This document shows positions 32,852 to 45,841 of a DNA stretch of 64,000 nt, piece by piece. The notes beneath the pieces were generated by a model, which was given only the letters and a program-made list of their open reading frames with translations, had not been told where the DNA came from and did not search any database. The DNA is taken from positions 28,618,392-28,682,391 of the forward strand of contig NC_037596.1 of the NCBI RefSeq assembly GCF_003073045.1, written 5' to 3'. This DNA is from Pomacea canaliculata (lineage: Eukaryota; Mollusca; Gastropoda; Architaenioglossa; Ampullariidae). How positions within the stretch are numbered: position 1 is the first letter of the stretch; each line of letters starts with the position of its first letter. The position numbers were made by a program, and so were the translations under genes.

Positions 32852-32861
32852 AATAAATAAA
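32852..32861 (+). other. Polyadenylation signals of S1 (overlapping AATAAA)
   Basis: Two overlapping AATAAA hexamers start 17 and 21 bases after the stop codon, giving S1 a very short 3' UTR. Confidence 0.65.
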
Positions 32862-32869
32862 ATAATCCA

Positions 32870-33925
32870 AAGCGCCTAAAAAGATTTTTTAAGATAAACC
32901 TTTGTGTATCTGCACCTGAAAAACGTTGAGCTTTATTGTCGATAACAACAGTTAATTTCTCGACTGAGTCAAAAGAAAAAAATTACCATGAGTCAATTTT
33001 TTAAAAATAAGGTTAATAAAATTAAAGTTAAAAGTACAATATTAACAGGCTCTCATTAACTTACTTCTCATAAGCTAAAGTAAGGCTAATAAGATAGCAC
33101 ACAAACTTACCTTGGATTTATTTATCTTTATTTAAAATTTTTTGTATATAAAAGAAACAAAACGGAATAACATCATCTACCAGTTTCAAATGTGTCTTCG
33201 ATTGATCCTGCCTAGACCTTGACAACTTTGGTGAAACCCCATGCTACGAATAACATTTCGTAGAAAGGGACCTATTTTATATTTGTTGATACATATGGTT
33301 ACTGATTGGCTGAAAAGGATCTAACTGATTCTTCTGAAAAAAAGCCTGGTAGCACACTTTGCATTCATCTTTCAGAGTAAAATGTTTCCGGAAACAATAC
33401 TTTAAAAAAAAGAATAAACCAAGGAAGTTTATACCAAGCGTAAATACGTATAAGTATGTAACTAATATGTCATTTTATATTTGCCACTATTTGAATTTGA
33501 AACTTAATAAAGAAAATAAGCAATTGAGTCTTTTAAATTTTTTAAAGTGTTCTTGCTGCAGTCTCAGGAGCACGTGAGATATTTTAAGAGAATAATTACA
33601 ATAAATTGCACATGGCACCAGTCACTAAACAATTTAATACTCACCTTGGTGGACAACACGTCCCTAGCGGCATCTTGCGATAGCAATATAGCTTTTGCAT
33701 AAAACAAAAAAAAGAAGTAATATACTTTTAGGCTAAATAGGCGTTTCACGGATTCCATTATACACAACTGAAAATATTTAACAGTCAAGTTTTGACTCTG
33801 ACCCCTGTTGAACATTGGGAATGAAGTGTTATGGCAGTGTTGTGTACATCAATCGGATAGAGACAAAACATTAGTTTCTTTAACTTTACCAGAATGCTTT
33901 ATTCTGTAGTTACATGAAGGAAACT
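32870..33925. repeat. 3' flank of S1, shared with the S2 flank and the copy D flank
   Basis: No gene seen. 32870-33740 matches 56390-57290 downstream of S2; 33750-33925 matches about 58762-58940 upstream of copy D. The match to both ends abruptly near 33925, where FReD intron sequence begins. Confidence 0.65.
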
Positions 33926-34715
33926 TTGTAAGTATAAGAACCTTATTATCCCTGGCTTAGGCGTATGACATACTTAAATCTGTTCTGACTACTGCATACA
34001 CACATTTTTAAAACAAGCACTGTTACAATTGGGAAAGAGTAGAATGCGGCACTATTAAACGATTATGGAGGTCAAACACACACACACAGAGCTGTCAGTG
34101 TTTTATTTAACGTAGCTGTGCCTATGTTTAGAGTGGTTAAAGTTAGCTAATATGCTGTAAAATGATTATCTAACAAGACAGTCTGACACCTACAGTTCTT
34201 CTGGCTTGAAGACACATACAGCCTAAAACATGTATTCTTCATCATGTCGTTTGTGACTTATACACGTACCTTGAAATCTCACACTCGTAATTTTTTAGTA
34301 CAGATCTTGATCAAACTAAGTTTGTTTCACGCGTAACATGTTAATAACTGAAAATACATTAAAAAATACTTCATGGATGGATTATTGAGTGTCGATATTT
34401 TAAAGTAACTAAACGTTTCTTTCTGCCATTTGTAATGGTATTTTTTATCTTCTTGTGGATTTTATAGGTGACAGCCTAATTTTACATAACAACCAAGGCT
34501 TCACCACACACGACCAAGATAATAGCAATTATACTGGCGCTAACTGCGCTGTATTATACCACGGCGCCTGGTGGTACAAAGCGTGTCACGCCTCCAGCCT
34601 CAACGGACTTTACAAGTTTGACGGGGCCGGTGGTGGTGACAGCATTGTATGGTATAAAGCCAATAATTATAGCAGAGTCTTCACTTTCTCGGAGATGAAA
34701 TTTAAGGCAGAGTGA
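33926..34715 (+). pseudogene. Orphan FReD 3' end: part of the last intron plus last exon (34468-34715)
   Basis: 33926-34467 matches the last intron of copy A (from about 7155) and 34468-34715 is an intact last FReD exon: TAG acceptor, then [38 protein letters not shown] and EMKFKAE ending in TGA. None of the upstream FReD, PAN or MACPF exons precede it, so it is a gene stump left by a duplication breakpoint. The calcium-loop string reads DQDNS. Unless an upstream exon splices into it, it makes no protein. Confidence 0.85.
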
Positions 34716-35739
34716 CATTGCAGTCCACTACCTTTAACCTCAGCGTACGACACTGGATGCTTCATGCTGATGCTGTGTTCACATAACACTAACGCGACCT
34801 ATGTAGCTCTTTGTTTTATCCCAGGATCTCAACATGTTGTTCTCGATGATTAAAACAACGCTGTTTTCACTTTCTATGGGTCTTGTGGAAATTCCGATGC
34901 GTATGTGTGTATCTGTATGTAAAAACCAATTCTATACACTAAGTACAAATTGAATACCTGCGGATATATCATTATTTCCTTTCTAGTTCATAGACAGGAC
35001 TGAAATGTTCAGGTTGTAAACACGATTAGTACTGAAGGTGGTTGACAGCAGGCGTTAACGGTCAACTAATGGCGATGGCCTTTCTTTTATTTTTTTTACT
35101 TTGTCCAAAAGTATTCTTGCTTAATATAAGGAGTTATTTTTTCGCATACTTTCACATTTACTCATTAATGGACACATTGCATTATTTAATAATATCATTA
35201 TAAAAGGTAAGATATTGTGAAAAAACTTAGCTAAAGAAAATAAAAATAATCTTACATTTTGAGTGATGTTGAGAAAAAACTTGTCGAGCAATAATTTCTA
35301 ACTAAGGGTCAATTTAAAGATTACGATCTGAGAGATAACTATCAACACATCATTTCTATCCTGATATAGCAAGCAAGTATAGCAAGCAAAACCTGGAGAA
35401 AAAAAGTAGCTTCTTCAAAACACTTACTCCCCCCATCGGTCACAGTGAGAACACGTGGGTGTACCCTAATACTCCAATGTTCGCTGTGAAACATGTTGTG
35501 ATAAAATCACCTAACCACGTTTGAATAGTACTTTAAACTTGTAAGGGAATCAATTTTGTAGTATTTTTTAATAATTCATCATGTGATATGTGTGACTAGA
35601 TGTGTATGGTTAAAAATATTCTGCTCTCACGCAGCATGTGGTGACTGTTTTACTGCTTTTAAAAAAATATTCCATATGCTTAACAAAATTTTCATTTTCC
35701 TTCACCTATGATTTAAGACAGCCATAAGTATGTTTCTCT
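34716..35739. other. 3' flank of the orphan exon (empty hAT site)
   Basis: This is the standard 3' flank of the MACPF-FReD unit with a likely ATTAAA poly-A signal at 34849-34854. It carries the empty target site ATTTAAGA at 35711-35718 for the MITE found at 8929-9370. No gene seen. Confidence 0.65.
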
Positions 35740-36789
35740 GCTTCTTAGACCGATTAAAGAACATAAAGACAGAAATCAGATTGTGTATTTTTAAAGAAAA
35801 ACTGATGCAAGTGTTTTAGATTAAAAAAAATAATATAACTGTTAAAACAGACAGTACTGTAATAAACATCCACATGCACACACACACACACATATATCGC
35901 ATGGTAGAACCTCAAGTACTCTTACTTGACCTCCTCTCTGGTGACAGTCCTTCCCTTGCACCGTGTTAATAAGTACATCCTTGTTAGCAGTCACTTTCTG
36001 CGAAATCCAATATTCAGCGAAGGTCACAGAAAGTGGTAAGCCAATGGAAAATGCCTTTTTTCCCCTAAACATAAAGTGAGTTTAAAGCCTGCAAGTGTTC
36101 TTTACACCTGTAGCCGTAGTATTAAAGTGGGGACAAAATGGCCTGAGGGCAATAAAACACGAATAGTGTCCAAGGGGTTTGAACACCGTTTTATACATCT
36201 TTGGAAATAATTGTCTTTTTCTCGAGTTCCAAGTCTTGCCCTTTATAAAAGACTTCCTCTCGCTTAATTAGTACCGACACCTGAGCGTAATTTGCACGGG
36301 GTGTCCGACCCTATTGCAAGACAAAACCGATTGTGTTGCTGGGGTTTGTCAAGAGGCAGGTTGGGTGAAAACCACTGGTCCCACCGGCCTACCCCATCCC
36401 GTAACGAAAACACTTGAGCGTCAGTGAGCAATAGTCATCAGCGTTTCAAAGAATCCGGCTAGTCTTAAACATAGATATATATATGAATAAGTGGAAAACC
36501 TCATACTACTTCTTTAGGCAAGTAAGCAGCACTCGTTAAAGTGTCGAATTAGAGAAGCCAGAATGATGTAATTAATGTGAATAAGGCTAGTTATTGGAAA
36601 CTCAACAGTTTGTAGGTTGTGCTTTAACCTGTGGACACGTTTCCCGTGTACTAGAATTAACACGCAGACCAACAAAAGTACAACAAACTTATAAAAATAT
36701 GTAGGTGGTGGTGGAAAGGAGTATAGCAGGTATGGTTTTTTAATGTACTGAGCCTATCGGTCCTGCGTCAAAAATTTTCTTTTAAGTTA
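35740..36789. repeat. Intergenic segment shared by three places (second copy)
   Basis: This segment matches 9400-10760 and 57600-58050 and includes the minus-strand open stretch at 35842-36072 and a CA-rich tract at about 35875-35892. No splice-bounded exon seen. Confidence 0.6.
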
Positions 36790-38060
36790 GAGTGAATAGA
36801 AGTTATTGTAAACATGCACTTTACTGTTGTTATCATTGTTGTTATTATTATCATCATTATTTTTATATGCTATATATGTACTTGTTAAGCAGACCGCTAT
36901 GATACATATGTAGGCAATGGATGAATATATCAAAACAAACCACTTTAGAAGTAAGGGAAATTCTTAATTATGTACTTAAGTACGAGGACCAAGTGCAGAG
37001 GTCGTACCATCAACCTTTATACTCCATTCAAAATGCTCAGGACTCAAGTTTTCAGTCTCACCGTACCACCTAGGTCTAGGTTCGTCCTTAGACAATTAAA
37101 TGCAGTGCTATGAAACTTTTATGTCCAGCAGTCTGAAGAAGACAAAATGTTATTTTATTGTGACTTTATTATTATGTCAAAATTTATAATAATATAAAAT
37201 AGAATTTGTAAGTATAGACATTTCAAAGTAACCATAGTAACCTACAAAAGCTTTACGTGAGGAGCGATTAATGGAGACTTGGAGACGCTCTCCACCACCA
37301 GTTTCTTAACCAAGAACAAATTATTCCACTTCTTATAATCTTTAAGAATATACTATGGAAGATAACTCTGTCAAAGAAGTTGAGATTAACAGAATCTGGA
37401 CAAAGGCTTTTCATACTGAAAGTATTGGCTGGAGCATAAGTGTTCTGAGAAAAAAAAATTCAAACGGAAAAAGCGTCGGCCACGGACCAATGCAAACGTG
37501 TTTACGCCTAAAGAAACCTGTCTACTGGACGGGTCTGGGATGTGGTGCTGCTTGCTGATGACATGGGTGTCACCAAGTTAATACACCCAGAACATAACGA
37601 ATTGTATCAGTACAAAAAATATTTTGAAGTTGTCCCGGCTTAGTCCACTACCCCTTTAGGCACACTCCGCTTACTCCATAATGTTGTACCTACGGATTAT
37701 GTATATTGGTCTTAATGCTCTGTGCTTGATAATTCTTATTCTTATTGTACGTGTGTCATTATGTGTAGGTGCGTGTGTAATAGTGCTTTCGTAGTGGGGG
37801 GCGAGATGTGTGTGTTTGTTTCGTTAGTAAAGCATTCGGCTCACGTCCACACGAGGAAATGCACCTTAGAATTATTATCGTAAATAATAAAAAAAATTCT
37901 GTTATTATAGTTCTTAAATTATTGAATAGATGACTAGATGCGTTTGTTTTTGATTCTAACCTAATTAACTACTAGAGTGAGATTATATAATACTCGTATA
38001 TAATTGTTATGTGTTCGTGACCGAAATGAAGCAATAGATGATATAAGATCGTAACATAAT
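36790..38060. repeat. 5' flank of copy C
   Basis: Nearly the same as the flank of copy B (10761-12030) and, apart from many small length changes, as 1-1350. It should contain the promoter and the start of the 5' UTR exon; no clear core promoter motif seen. Confidence 0.5.
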
Positions 38061-38330
38061 CTCTGTGACTGTAATGGGGGCTCTCTGTCTTTTCATTTAT
38101 AATTTTGATCTGTATGGGCGATCATACAAGCTCTCAACTCGTTTCGTGCTTGGCACACACTAACACTAATTTGCGGCCATTCAGCAGCCCAGGATGTTAC
38201 ACTTACAGAATCCTATAAATAACAGACTTCAATTGCAACGACCTCATTGTTATTCAGTTGTTCTGTTTGACAACGCCCTTCGTTCACTTGAAGAGTATTC
38301 CTGTATGGGAGCTACAGCCACAACCACATC

Positions 38331-41300
38331 ATGGAAATGAAGATGACTATGGTGAGACAGTTGCAAATGATTGTTAATACTCATCTTTTATAAGCATTGA
38401 ACAATACTACTACTAATAATACATTAATACATAAATAAATATATATAGGTTTTGCATGCAGTAGATAAATGGAATCAACTCCGAATATAATATTTAAAGC
38501 CGGATTTTTTATTAAAAGACTAAAAATACTTTAAATTGTTGACATTTGATGTTATACCTACGTGCGTGATTATTTTCTAATGTCCTAGCTTCTTTACTTT
38601 GTATTTTACTATCTTTATAATAGTATGTCCGTGTTCTTAGGTCGCTTTGTAGCAATATAGTTCATTGCTATTACGACAACAATCAAAACTTACAATAACT
38701 GTGATTTTTACAGGGTTTGCTTCTATTATTGGCGATCGTTGTAGCATTGATTCCAAATGTTTCGACAGGAAGCAAGCAAAAGTATGTATATAAGTACAAT
38801 TGTTACTACATAGGCACACTCAAACATAGTTTATCTCTTTTAATATCTCATTTCCTTCCTTCAGTTACTTATTACAGCTGAATCGACGTATCATTCTTTG
38901 TGTGAGTGTGTGTGTTTTGTTGTTATTGTGTGTATGAATTTCTGTAATTGCCACAAAGGTTTTGCAACATATTAATTCTACTATTGCCTGTCTAGGGTAT
39001 AGAATCTAGCGTCCTACCAGAAACTTCCCAGTGTGATGAAAATGAAATATTTTCTCATGTTATTTAAATTTATTATGTTCATGCTGACCTCAGTATGTGT
39101 CTTGGCTAGTTTTGAACCCGGAAATCATTTAGCCCTGGAACCAGAACATTCTGACCTCAGCGAAAACCAAGTGAAGACTAAGTCTGACAGCAAACAACAC
39201 TCACGAGAAAAGGATGCTGGTGAGAAACTATGTGATAGTTGAACACACGCACACACATTCATACACACTCACTTCTTTTTTCACATACACACTTTCTTTC
39301 TCTCTAACACACTATATATTTGTCTTTCATCTTTCCACACACACATAAAAACCTACAAAACAAACGAAAATATAGTCCTGACAAAACAGACACATAAGCA
39401 AACGATGACACAAACACACAACATGACCATACTGCACTACATAAACATCATAGAAATCTGTACATTTTCAGGATATGGCATTTTGCACCCGCCTCTCCAG
39501 AGTCCTGGTCAAGTCAACACCCGACTACCTGGAGTCGACTTCGCTTTGTACGGGTACAACAGTCTGAAGGGTTGCCCACTGGCACCAGGTCGCGATCCTG
39601 GCTTCACCTTGCCCATATTCTCTGCTGACTACAGTGCAGGTCACGTGATCACGGACAATAGCTACAGTGTGCCACGTGGGTGATTCTTGCACCGATGTGT
39701 CGTGTGTAACGTCCTTTCCTCAAGGTCATTCAGACGCCCTATGACCTCACCAAGTTTATGAGTCACACAGCGCAACTCGATGGCGGCGGTTGGGGGCCTC
39801 CATTTGCGGCCAACCCTGTCTTTCAGAAAATTCTCGCTGAATTGAGGCAGAAAGTCATGATCGTGTCATCAGTCACTTGCAGTTCATATCTTGTTTCTCT
39901 TTTACATTTAGAGCCACCGCCATTTCATTCAATGTTCCTAAAGTGGGTCCTGAGACTTAATAATACAAGTGATGAACACCTTTACCTGGAATTACTTGAC
40001 ACCTACGGCACACATTTTGTCTCACAAGTCCGCCTGGGAGCTTCGCTAACTTTGGTGCACAAAATGGAGACTAGCAACTACAACAGGTATGGACAGGGTC
40101 ACGTGACGGCTGCTGCAAACTATTTATCTGCTTCGCTACTTGGAGAGTCTGAGACCTTAAGTTCCAATCAGAAGAAACAAGCAGACGAGTTTCAAAGTCA
40201 AGTAGAGACAAGTACAGTTGGTGTTGGGGTACCTCCCACTACTGGTGCTAGTAGCTTGGCCTGGCTTACACAAGTAGGAAACAACCCGGTCGCCATTAAC
40301 TATGTCTTGACTCCAATAGACCTTCTGTTCTCAGAAACATTTATCGGGGACTGGGGTCCTCTAAATCGCGACTCTGTTGATCTTGACAAGATAAAAACCA
40401 GACTAATAACTATTAAGAAGAAATATTGTCAGACTTTAAAGAAGAAAGGTCAGCTAACTGACTGTGAAGAGCCCACACCTGGATTACATCTCAGTCGTAC
40501 AAGGCTAATCGGTGTCTCCATCTTCAGAGAGTTTGTATCCGCTGAACACTGTATGGAGGAGTGTTACAAGCTTCCTGACTGTGTGGCCGTCACTTTTTGT
40601 CCCGAGTGTGACAGTAACGACAAGGAGTATGAACTTTGTCAGCTTTTACAAGACAGAAGCACATGCAGTGCTGAGACCAACTCTCAGTGGCAAACAATCA
40701 TCTTTCTAAACAAAATACAAACACTGTTTAAACTGCAAAGTACCACGGTTGCTGACTCCACATCTCAGTCTAAGAATCTCATTGTATCTTCCTCACATGG
40801 CTGCTATTCCTCTTGTCTCGATGAAGACAAGTGTCTGGCCGTCACAGTCTACAAAAGCGCTGGGTCAACTCTCAAGTGCACACGCCACACAGGCAATATT
40901 CAGAGTTTGAAAGAGGAAACAAGTGCCGACCTGTATTTTGTGTCACCACACTCAAAAAGGACTTCGACAACAAGAAAGATGAAGACCCTAATTCTGAACG
41001 ACTGGTTCATGGCATCCTGCATCAGCGATGATGGATGTCCTCAGAAGAACACGATGTGCTTTAAGGACAGATGTATTTGTCGTCCTGGGTTGTTCTCTTC
41101 AACACGTGACAATGCTTGCTCTCAGAGTAAGTAAATATAAAATTAAATAGCCTACCTAAACACTTGTGAAACTCAGGAGTTGTTGAAAGTAAGGGAATAT
41201 TTACACCTGACTAACCGCCCAAAATAAAATGAAAATTAAAGATAAAAGGACTAAAATACTCTTTTATAGTTTAAGTATTTATTCTCTTAAAAAGTTAATT

Positions 41301-42694
41301 TAAAACTTCTAATGACTGAATTGCCAATGTTTATATTAATCTCTATCAGCATGCAGCACAGCCGACCTTCAGAATACATACATGGAGTACCCGGAGAGCG
41401 GAATACGAGGACATAATGTCGTTGTCCGGGATCAACTGACTTTAGAAGGATGCAAGACTTTGTGTGTCACAACTTATGGTTGTCTGACCTTTGACTTCAG
41501 ATGTTTGTAAAATGTATTTTATTTGTCGTAGTTACGATATAAGAGCTTCCATTGCTTACATATCATGCACAATCACATCACAGAGAAATTGTAAAACTCA
41601 CTTTAAGCTAAACATATTTTTGTTTTCTATTTACCTTTTGTTTGAGTGTTGTGATAATACTTATATTACGCCTACACACTTTTTGTTCAGAATAAATTGA
41701 ATTTGTGAAGTACGAGATGTGGAATGTATGGTGTTTACACAATTTCTGTGTTTATAATATAGATGATTTACATATTGTTTTAAGATTTCTTTCATAGACA
41801 AAGATGATTGTTTAAGCTGTTGAGCTTTCTCTTCGCAAGTGCAAACTGTCTTCACCTGCAGCTATTGTTTTAACTTATGTCTGGACAACTTAGAAATAAT
41901 TAAGTTAACTGGTTTGGAGAGTGTATTGTATGTCCACAAAAGGATAGTGGTATTGACACTAATATACAATTTTATGATCGGAACCATCAGTTCCAATAGA
42001 ACATAAGTAACAGTTTTGTGTTTTGTTAGTCTCGACCAGACACAGCTCGCAAAGGAGGGCACGCTGTCGTGCTGAATAACATCACAGCTTTGACGTGCGC
42101 ATTAGCCTGGTATCCACACACTAGTGTAGGCTGGACCCACTACTAGAGAACCTGCGATGGACTCTTCAGACTCGTATCCTGGACCACAGTGGTACTCACG
42201 TGTCGCGTAGTGACTTCGAATGTCCTGACCCCAACAGTCGGTGTCTACTGGGGAAATGTTTATGCCCCACTGGTTTCTTTTTGGACCAAACTGACGTCTC
42301 GTGTCGACTTTTTGGTGAGTTAATATTCATTGACATATTCTGCAAGTTCGCTGCTTCTTAAATTACTGAACATGGGGTGGGGTTTAACTTTGTTATCCAC
42401 AAGAATCAAGGATCTAGCATTTCTTTTATATAACTGATATTTATATTCGACCTTTTAAATCCTGTTATGGAGAAGCTATTGCTTAGCAATTGCTAGCATT
42501 CTAAATGTAATAACAATAATTTGTTAGAGTCTAATAAGAATTAGAGAATACACGTCGTTGACACTGTTTACACCTCTGAAGAATCGTGTAAGGACTGGCA
42601 GAGGACAGGCGCCATCTCCGGTGTATACAATATCACCGCTGCAAACATGTCGTTGGAAGTCCCATGTGACATGAATAACGGCGGTGGCTGGCTG
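38331..42694 (+). CDS. Copy C, front part: signal peptide, MACPF, PAN and EGF exons and first FReD exon
   Basis: Exons: 38331-38351 (ATG, MEMKMTM), 38714-38781 (GLLLLLAIVVALIPNVSTG), 39110-39219, 39472-41126, 41350-41502, about 42048-42314 and 42582-42694. Signal peptide and linker join in frame with the MACPF exon. The MACPF signature YGTHF is at 40004-40018; PAN motifs (CMEECYKLPDC, CYSSCLDEDKC) and the EGF/EB module (CICRPGLF) follow as in copy B, at roughly 95 percent identity by eye. The MACPF exon is not a single open frame: about one short cluster of breaks. From about 42000 the text becomes noisy as the scaffold gap approaches. Same family and likely role as copy B. Confidence 0.78.
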
Positions 42695-43022
42695 GTACGT
42701 TGAATGTCTTTGAAGTCTATATATGTGTGTCAAGTAGAGCATTCGATTTGCTTTCAACAAGTGACTTGTGTCTGAAAATGATTTGTATTGGCTGTATGTT
42801 CAACTGACTGTTCATTAGTCACATTAATGTTATTTTGTTACACAACTTGCATCAGTCTGGGTTGTTGCTCTCACGGAAAATTATAATCTATGATTTGACA
42901 TACCGAGTGTGTTATTAAAGTGATCCGGCCCTTTAAGATGCAAGATTCTCGTCTACAATTTACTTCTGTTCTCCAGCAAATGTGTATATAAACATTAGAA
43001 TAATTTGTGTTTCCGCGGACAG

Positions 43023-44374
43023 GTTTGTCCAGAGACGTCCCGATGGGTCTGTTTGAGTTCTACAGAGAACTGAAAAAAAAAAAAAAGGACTATGAGCAAG
43101 GCTTTGGTGACATCACTGGAGAGTTGGCTTGGTAAGTATCAACAACTCTTACTTTGCCCATGGTGGCGACAAGAACATTTGAAATGTGTTCTTCATAACA
43201 AGTCGGGCGCTCAAATATTACAGTATGTGTGTATGTTCTACAACATTATGTCTGTTTTTTGTGTCAGTTTTAGAACATAGATTCACAAAACTTAGCAACA
43301 CGGCAGACTCTGCATCGCTCCGTGTTGACCTCAGTATGGAGGTGAATGAGAGAAGGTCAGTACTATGTATGAGTCTCGTGTTCATTCAGTGTGGGCGTCT
43401 GATACAAATATAAGACTCCAGGTTTCTGGTTATTCATGAACGCAAGTAGCGTATAAGAACCTTTACTATCCCTGCTTAGGCTTATGATATACTTCAAATG
43501 CTGTTGAACATACTGACTGGACTGGCATACACACTTTTTAAAGCAAGCACGTTTGTTAGCCATGGGCAAAAGTAGATGCAATGCGGGCACTATTAAACAA
43601 ATATCGAGGTCAATACACACATCCACACAACTCACACAGAGCTGTCAGTGTTTTATTTAAGCACGTAGCTGTTCCTAGTTTAGAGTGGATAACAGGTTAG
43701 CTAATATGCTGTAAAATTGCTTTCTAAGCTAAGACAGTCTGACATCTAAGTTATTCCTGGCTTGAAGACGCATAGCAGGCCTAAAACATTTTTCTTGCTT
43801 CATTTTTCTTTGTGACACGTACGTTGGAAACTTACACTAGTGAGCGATGCACTTTTATTAACAGATCTTGAATCAGACTGGCGACGCGCTACGAGCTGAC
43901 GTTTACCGACGCCGTAACTATCACGCATGTTAATAACTGAAATACGTTAAAAATACTTCATGGATATCGAGTTAATGAGAGGTCTGTATTTAAAGTAACT
44001 GTTTCGTAAAAGCGTTTCTGTCTACCATTTGTAATGGTATTTTTTATCTTGCTGCTTGATATTTTGGTACGGCGCGGCGAGGGACAAGCCTCAGTAATAT
44101 ACATAACAACCAAGGCTTCAATCCACAGCACGACGGCAAGAGGAATGACCAATTACAATGGTCCCTACCTAGCGCTGTATTATTCACGTAGCCTGGTGGT
44201 AGCGCGAGCTGGTGATATGGGGGGGAGCCTGTCACATCTCCAACCTCAAGGACGCTTACAAGTCTGACGGGTCGCGTTGATAGTCACGGGGCAATTGGCG
44301 CATGGCATTATGCCGGGCATAATGATGTACAGAAGCTCTCACGTTTTCTCGGAGATGAAATTTAAGGCAGTGTG
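43023..44374 (+). pseudogene. Copy C, rear part: noisy FReD exons
   Basis: FReD exons 2 to 4 are recognisable at 43023-43131, about 43270-43446 and about 44083-44374, with a GAGATGAAATTTAAGGCAG ending as in copy A. They are broken many times over, with extra bases spread equally over introns and exons. The stretch 42000-45697 follows copy A's clean 5950-9150, including the hAT MITE. It ends in a scaffold gap, so poor consensus at a contig end is the likeliest cause. Confidence 0.7.
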
Positions 44375-45481
44375 ACAAAATTTGCCAGTGCACGCCTTTC
44401 GATTGCTAACCTCAGCGCTGCGACACTCGATGCTTCATGTGCTGATGCTGTGTTCACATAACACTAAACGCGACGCGTGTAGTTAACCTTCAGTTTTCTC
44501 CAATTATTATCATATCATGTTGTTGCTAACAGAATATAAAATTTTTTTTTTTCACTTTCTATGGGCTTGTGGAAATTCTCTTGCTGTATATAGTGTGTAT
44601 CTGTTGTAAAAACCAATTCTATACACTAAATGCATGAATTGAATACGCACGGATGCTATAATTATTGTCTTTCTAGTTCATAGACAGGACGGAAATGTTG
44701 CAGGGATGTAAACACGATTAGTGCGTGAAGGTGGTTGACAGCAGCGTTACCGCTGAACTTATAGGGGCGATGGCTATTACGCTTTTACTCTTGCTACTTG
44801 TCAAAAGTGATTTTTCAGCAGACTTGCACGTAGGTTAGTCATAACGGCGACCATATCTACCTTATTTAAATACTCAGAATTATAAAAGGTAAGATATTGT
44901 AAAATCGCTCAGCTTAAGAAATTAAAAACGATTTTAGCATAATGAACTGAGATGTTGAGGCAAAAATAGTCGCAGCAATAATTTTTAAGGCATCAGAGAC
45001 TCTTTTAAAATTAAAATGGCAGAACAGCTGTGGTTTGTTCAGCGATCTGATGAGATAACTATGCAACCATAATATCTATCGGGCTGATATTGAGAGTATC
45101 GCAAGCAAAGCCTGGAGAAAGAAAAGTAGCAAACACTTACCCCTAGCGGTCACAATGAGGACATGTGGGTGTACCTAAACTATGTTTGCTGCAAAAGCTG
45201 TTGTGTAAACCTTAGCCTAACCACGTTTGAAATAGTAGGCTTAAGCTTGTAAAGGGAATTATTTGTAGTATTTTTTAATAATTCATCATGTGTTATGTGT
45301 GACAAATGTGTATGGTTTAGGTAAGCCGTGACCACCGAATCAGCTAGGTCTATTCGCTGCTCGACCAGGCAAAGGCACCTCAAGCACTGGATGGGGTCGG
45401 ACTGGCGTGTTTTACTTGCTGTTAAAATAATTTATTCCATTATGCTTAGCAAAATTTCATTTCCTTTAACTATGATTGAAG
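44375..45481. other. Noisy 3' flank of copy C
   Basis: This follows copy A's 3' flank (7943-8928) with many small length differences and a short unmatched stretch near 45315-45405. No gene seen. Confidence 0.55.
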
Positions 45482-45697
45482 AAGTGATGCCGCAACCTTC
45501 TTTTGGCCTGCGGCATATCCATCGGAAGCCGTGTCCCCGCGGCCACTTCACCGAAAAAATACAAAAAGGAAAAAAATAGAGCAGATACCATTTTATTAGA
45601 AACAAGTTGTACTTACCAATTATTATGTAAGTAATTAGTGGCATATTTTGAAAGTTGTTTCCCCGAATCCAACTTCTGAAGTGTCCGGCCTCACGTT
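45482..45697. mobile_element. hAT-type MITE, second copy, cut by the scaffold gap
   Basis: The left end and first half of the element at 8929-9370 (GAAGTGATGCCGCAACC, then a GC-rich stretch and the A-rich CCGAAAAAATACAAAAAGG) lie at the same position relative to the FReD 3' flank. The right half is lost in the gap. Confidence 0.8.
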
Positions 45698-45797
45698 NNN
45701 NNNNNNNNNNNNNNNNNNNNNNNNNNNNNNNNNNNNNNNNNNNNNNNNNNNNNNNNNNNNNNNNNNNNNNNNNNNNNNNNNNNNNNNNNNNNNNNNN
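45698..45797. other. Scaffold gap (100 N)
   Basis: Exactly 100 N, the usual placeholder for a gap of unknown size. It removes the end of the MITE, the intergenic DNA, and the signal-peptide exon and first SRCR domain of S2. Confidence 0.98.
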
Positions 45798-45841
45798 TAA
45801 ACCACCTACCGCAAGTTAGAAGATGCATAAGTATTTTAACA

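Noticed and set aside
43958-44267. Several open stretches around the last FReD exon of copy C
   Set aside because: Shadow frames created by the noisy consensus; the recognisable text is the FReD exon itself.
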